Source: Sisyra terminalis
Lineage: Eukaryota > Arthropoda > Insecta > Neuroptera > Sisyridae
Length of the DNA: 64,000 bases
Direction of reading: 5' to 3'
NCBI GenBank assembly: GCA_958496175.1
Contig: OY292276.1
Coordinates: forward strand, 17,936,001-18,000,000
Positions within the stretch are counted from its first letter, which is position 1. Each line of letters begins with the position of its first letter. Positions 62,859-64,000 of the stretch are shown here, piece by piece. Under the pieces are notes generated by a model. It made no database searches. It saw only the letters and a list, made by a program, of their open reading frames with translations, and was not told the DNA's origin. The translations under genes were made by a program, and so were the position numbers.

Positions 62859-63970
62859 ATGTCGTATTTTGATTTTCAAATTTTACCTAAGGAGGACTTA
62901 TTAAGTCCTCAAAGTTCTTATTATGTGAAAAATGTGTTGGAAATTGACAAGATACCGCTTGCATTGCAAGGTAACTATTTTGATTTTTAAAGACCACAAT
63001 TTACATTCTGAAGACCTTTTTGGCCTCATTAAAAATTGTATATTTTTCTATTAAAAACGCATATATTCCTATATAAAATTTTGTAAACGTTTAATATTGA
63101 AAATCAGTATTCAGTATGAATAATAATATTTGTATTTAATAAATCTAATGCTATTTTTTGTTCTCATTTTTAGAAATTAAAATGGATTTTAACACGGATG
63201 GTGCCGAACATATAATTTTACATTTCAGTAATTACTTTTCAATAATTTATCATGGAACTAAAGTTCCTAAAAAACAGGTGACAACTGCTTTTGAATTTAT
63301 TCGAAAATGTAAGTACGTATCGGTGAACTCAGAGAAGCGAATCGGTTCTCTGGGTAAACCGACATGAAAACACGCATTTAATCACGACACTTGTTTTTCT
63401 ACACAAAGTTATACTTATATCGAAGAATAGGGTTCTCGAACCTGGCGAATTAAGAAAGTATACTTTGGAACTTTAAATGATTTTTAAATGTTACGTGATT
63501 CAGAGTTTAAGTGTCGTTTTTAAATCAAATAGCCATATTTATGAAACAACCAAAAATTAAAATTAATTCATCTTACAGCATTTCAAATATTAACAAGAAA
63601 TTTAAGCGTGACTTTGGATGATGAAAGTGAATTGGACCAAGAGCTCAGTAAAAAGTTGTGTAACATTTTGAAAATGACAATGTACGTTCTACTGGAATTA
63701 TTGAAAATAATAAATCAATTTCAAAATCAAGATTTTGATGACAGCAATTTACTTAAAAAGGTTTTAAATTTCAATAATAGTTGCTACAGCTTGTCTAAAT
63801 TATTTTGATTATAATTTTTAGAAAGATCGCAGGAAAAAAGATGAAGATACAAGTGATGAATATAATCCTTTATACGAAAGTCATGAAGTTTTAGTTTTGA
63901 TATATGGTTGCTTTCAAAAGCCACTTCATAAATTATGGAATCCTCCAATTGTGGACAACGATTTGATTGA
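62859..63970 (+). CDS. NCAPD2: Condensin complex subunit 1 (CAP-D2), 5' exons, cut by window end
   Basis: This is the start of the HEAT-repeat subunit of condensin I, which compacts mitotic chromosomes. Exons: 62859-62970, 63174-63308, 63579-63760, 63822-63970, with GT/AG ends and continuous phase; a donor (GTAAAT) follows 63970 and the rest lies beyond the window. The protein begins MSYFDFQILPKEDLL, then SSYYVKNVLEIDKIPLALQ, which matches the CAP-D2 N-terminus (E/F-LPL--EELL, YVV-EVLS, IP--L). Later landmarks are LCNILKMTMYVLLELL and LHKLWNPPIVDNDLIE, aligning with the family's L--LW---I-EE-F. About 192 residues are visible of a protein usually near 1400. Identity rests on this N-terminal pattern; NCAPD3 fits less well. 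Confidence 0.85.
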
Positions 63971-64000
63971 GTAAATTCCTATTTTTCTCACAAACATTAG

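Overview
The window looks like nuclear DNA of an insect. It is very AT-rich (judged by eye), has spliced genes with mostly short introns (about 50-150 bases) plus a few kilobase-sized ones, and carries conserved animal genes between long non-coding stretches full of decayed mobile elements. The species and order cannot be fixed from sequence alone. No rRNA, tRNA or CRISPR array was seen.

Layout. 1-9.5 kb: no protein gene I can support; it holds a hairpin element (797-1135), a small insertion with a hammerhead-ribozyme-like core (5700-5918) and a tRNA-derived SINE (6290-6440). 10-18.3 kb: SNRNP27 (+), tail to tail with a 17-exon FANCI gene (-). 20-23.7 kb: a small PAR/CES-2-type bZIP gene (-). 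23.7-38.5 kb: a gene desert with a three-copy composite repeat, a hAT-like MITE and two more hammerhead-like insertions. 38.5-47.7 kb: three genes for basic, Lys/Arg/Ser- or Cys-rich proteins, each with a region resembling part or all of a linker-histone winged helix; two are divergent, and one holds a 1.08-kb palindrome in its intron. 50-54.9 kb: DYNC2I1/WDR60 (-). 57.5-62.3 kb: TRAPPC10 (-), divergent from the 5' end of NCAPD2 (+), which runs off the window.

The conserved genes are ordinary housekeeping or cilium genes and do not form a pathway: tri-snRNP splicing, crosslink repair, intraflagellar dynein-2, TRAPPII trafficking and condensin I. The assigned splice sites give uninterrupted frames for DYNC2I1 (961 aa), TRAPPC10 (1134 aa), the bZIP protein (219 aa) and the two spliced linker-histone-like genes (330 and 437 aa).

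Two things stand out. (1) Three short insertions (5700-5918, 31936-32143, 33203-33501) share a hammerhead-like core (CTGANGA, stem II, GAAAC, GTC) but not their arms. Each core sits inside a different, locus-specific inverted repeat, and each whole unit is flanked by a 10-12 bp direct repeat. This suggests a small ribozyme-bearing retroelement, related to Penelope-like elements or retrozymes, that inverts and duplicates flanking DNA on insertion. (2) The linker-histone-like cluster may encode lineage-specific, perhaps sperm, chromatin proteins. In addition, the predicted FANCI protein has Gln where the vertebrate ubiquitinated Lys lies, while SQ motifs just after it are kept.
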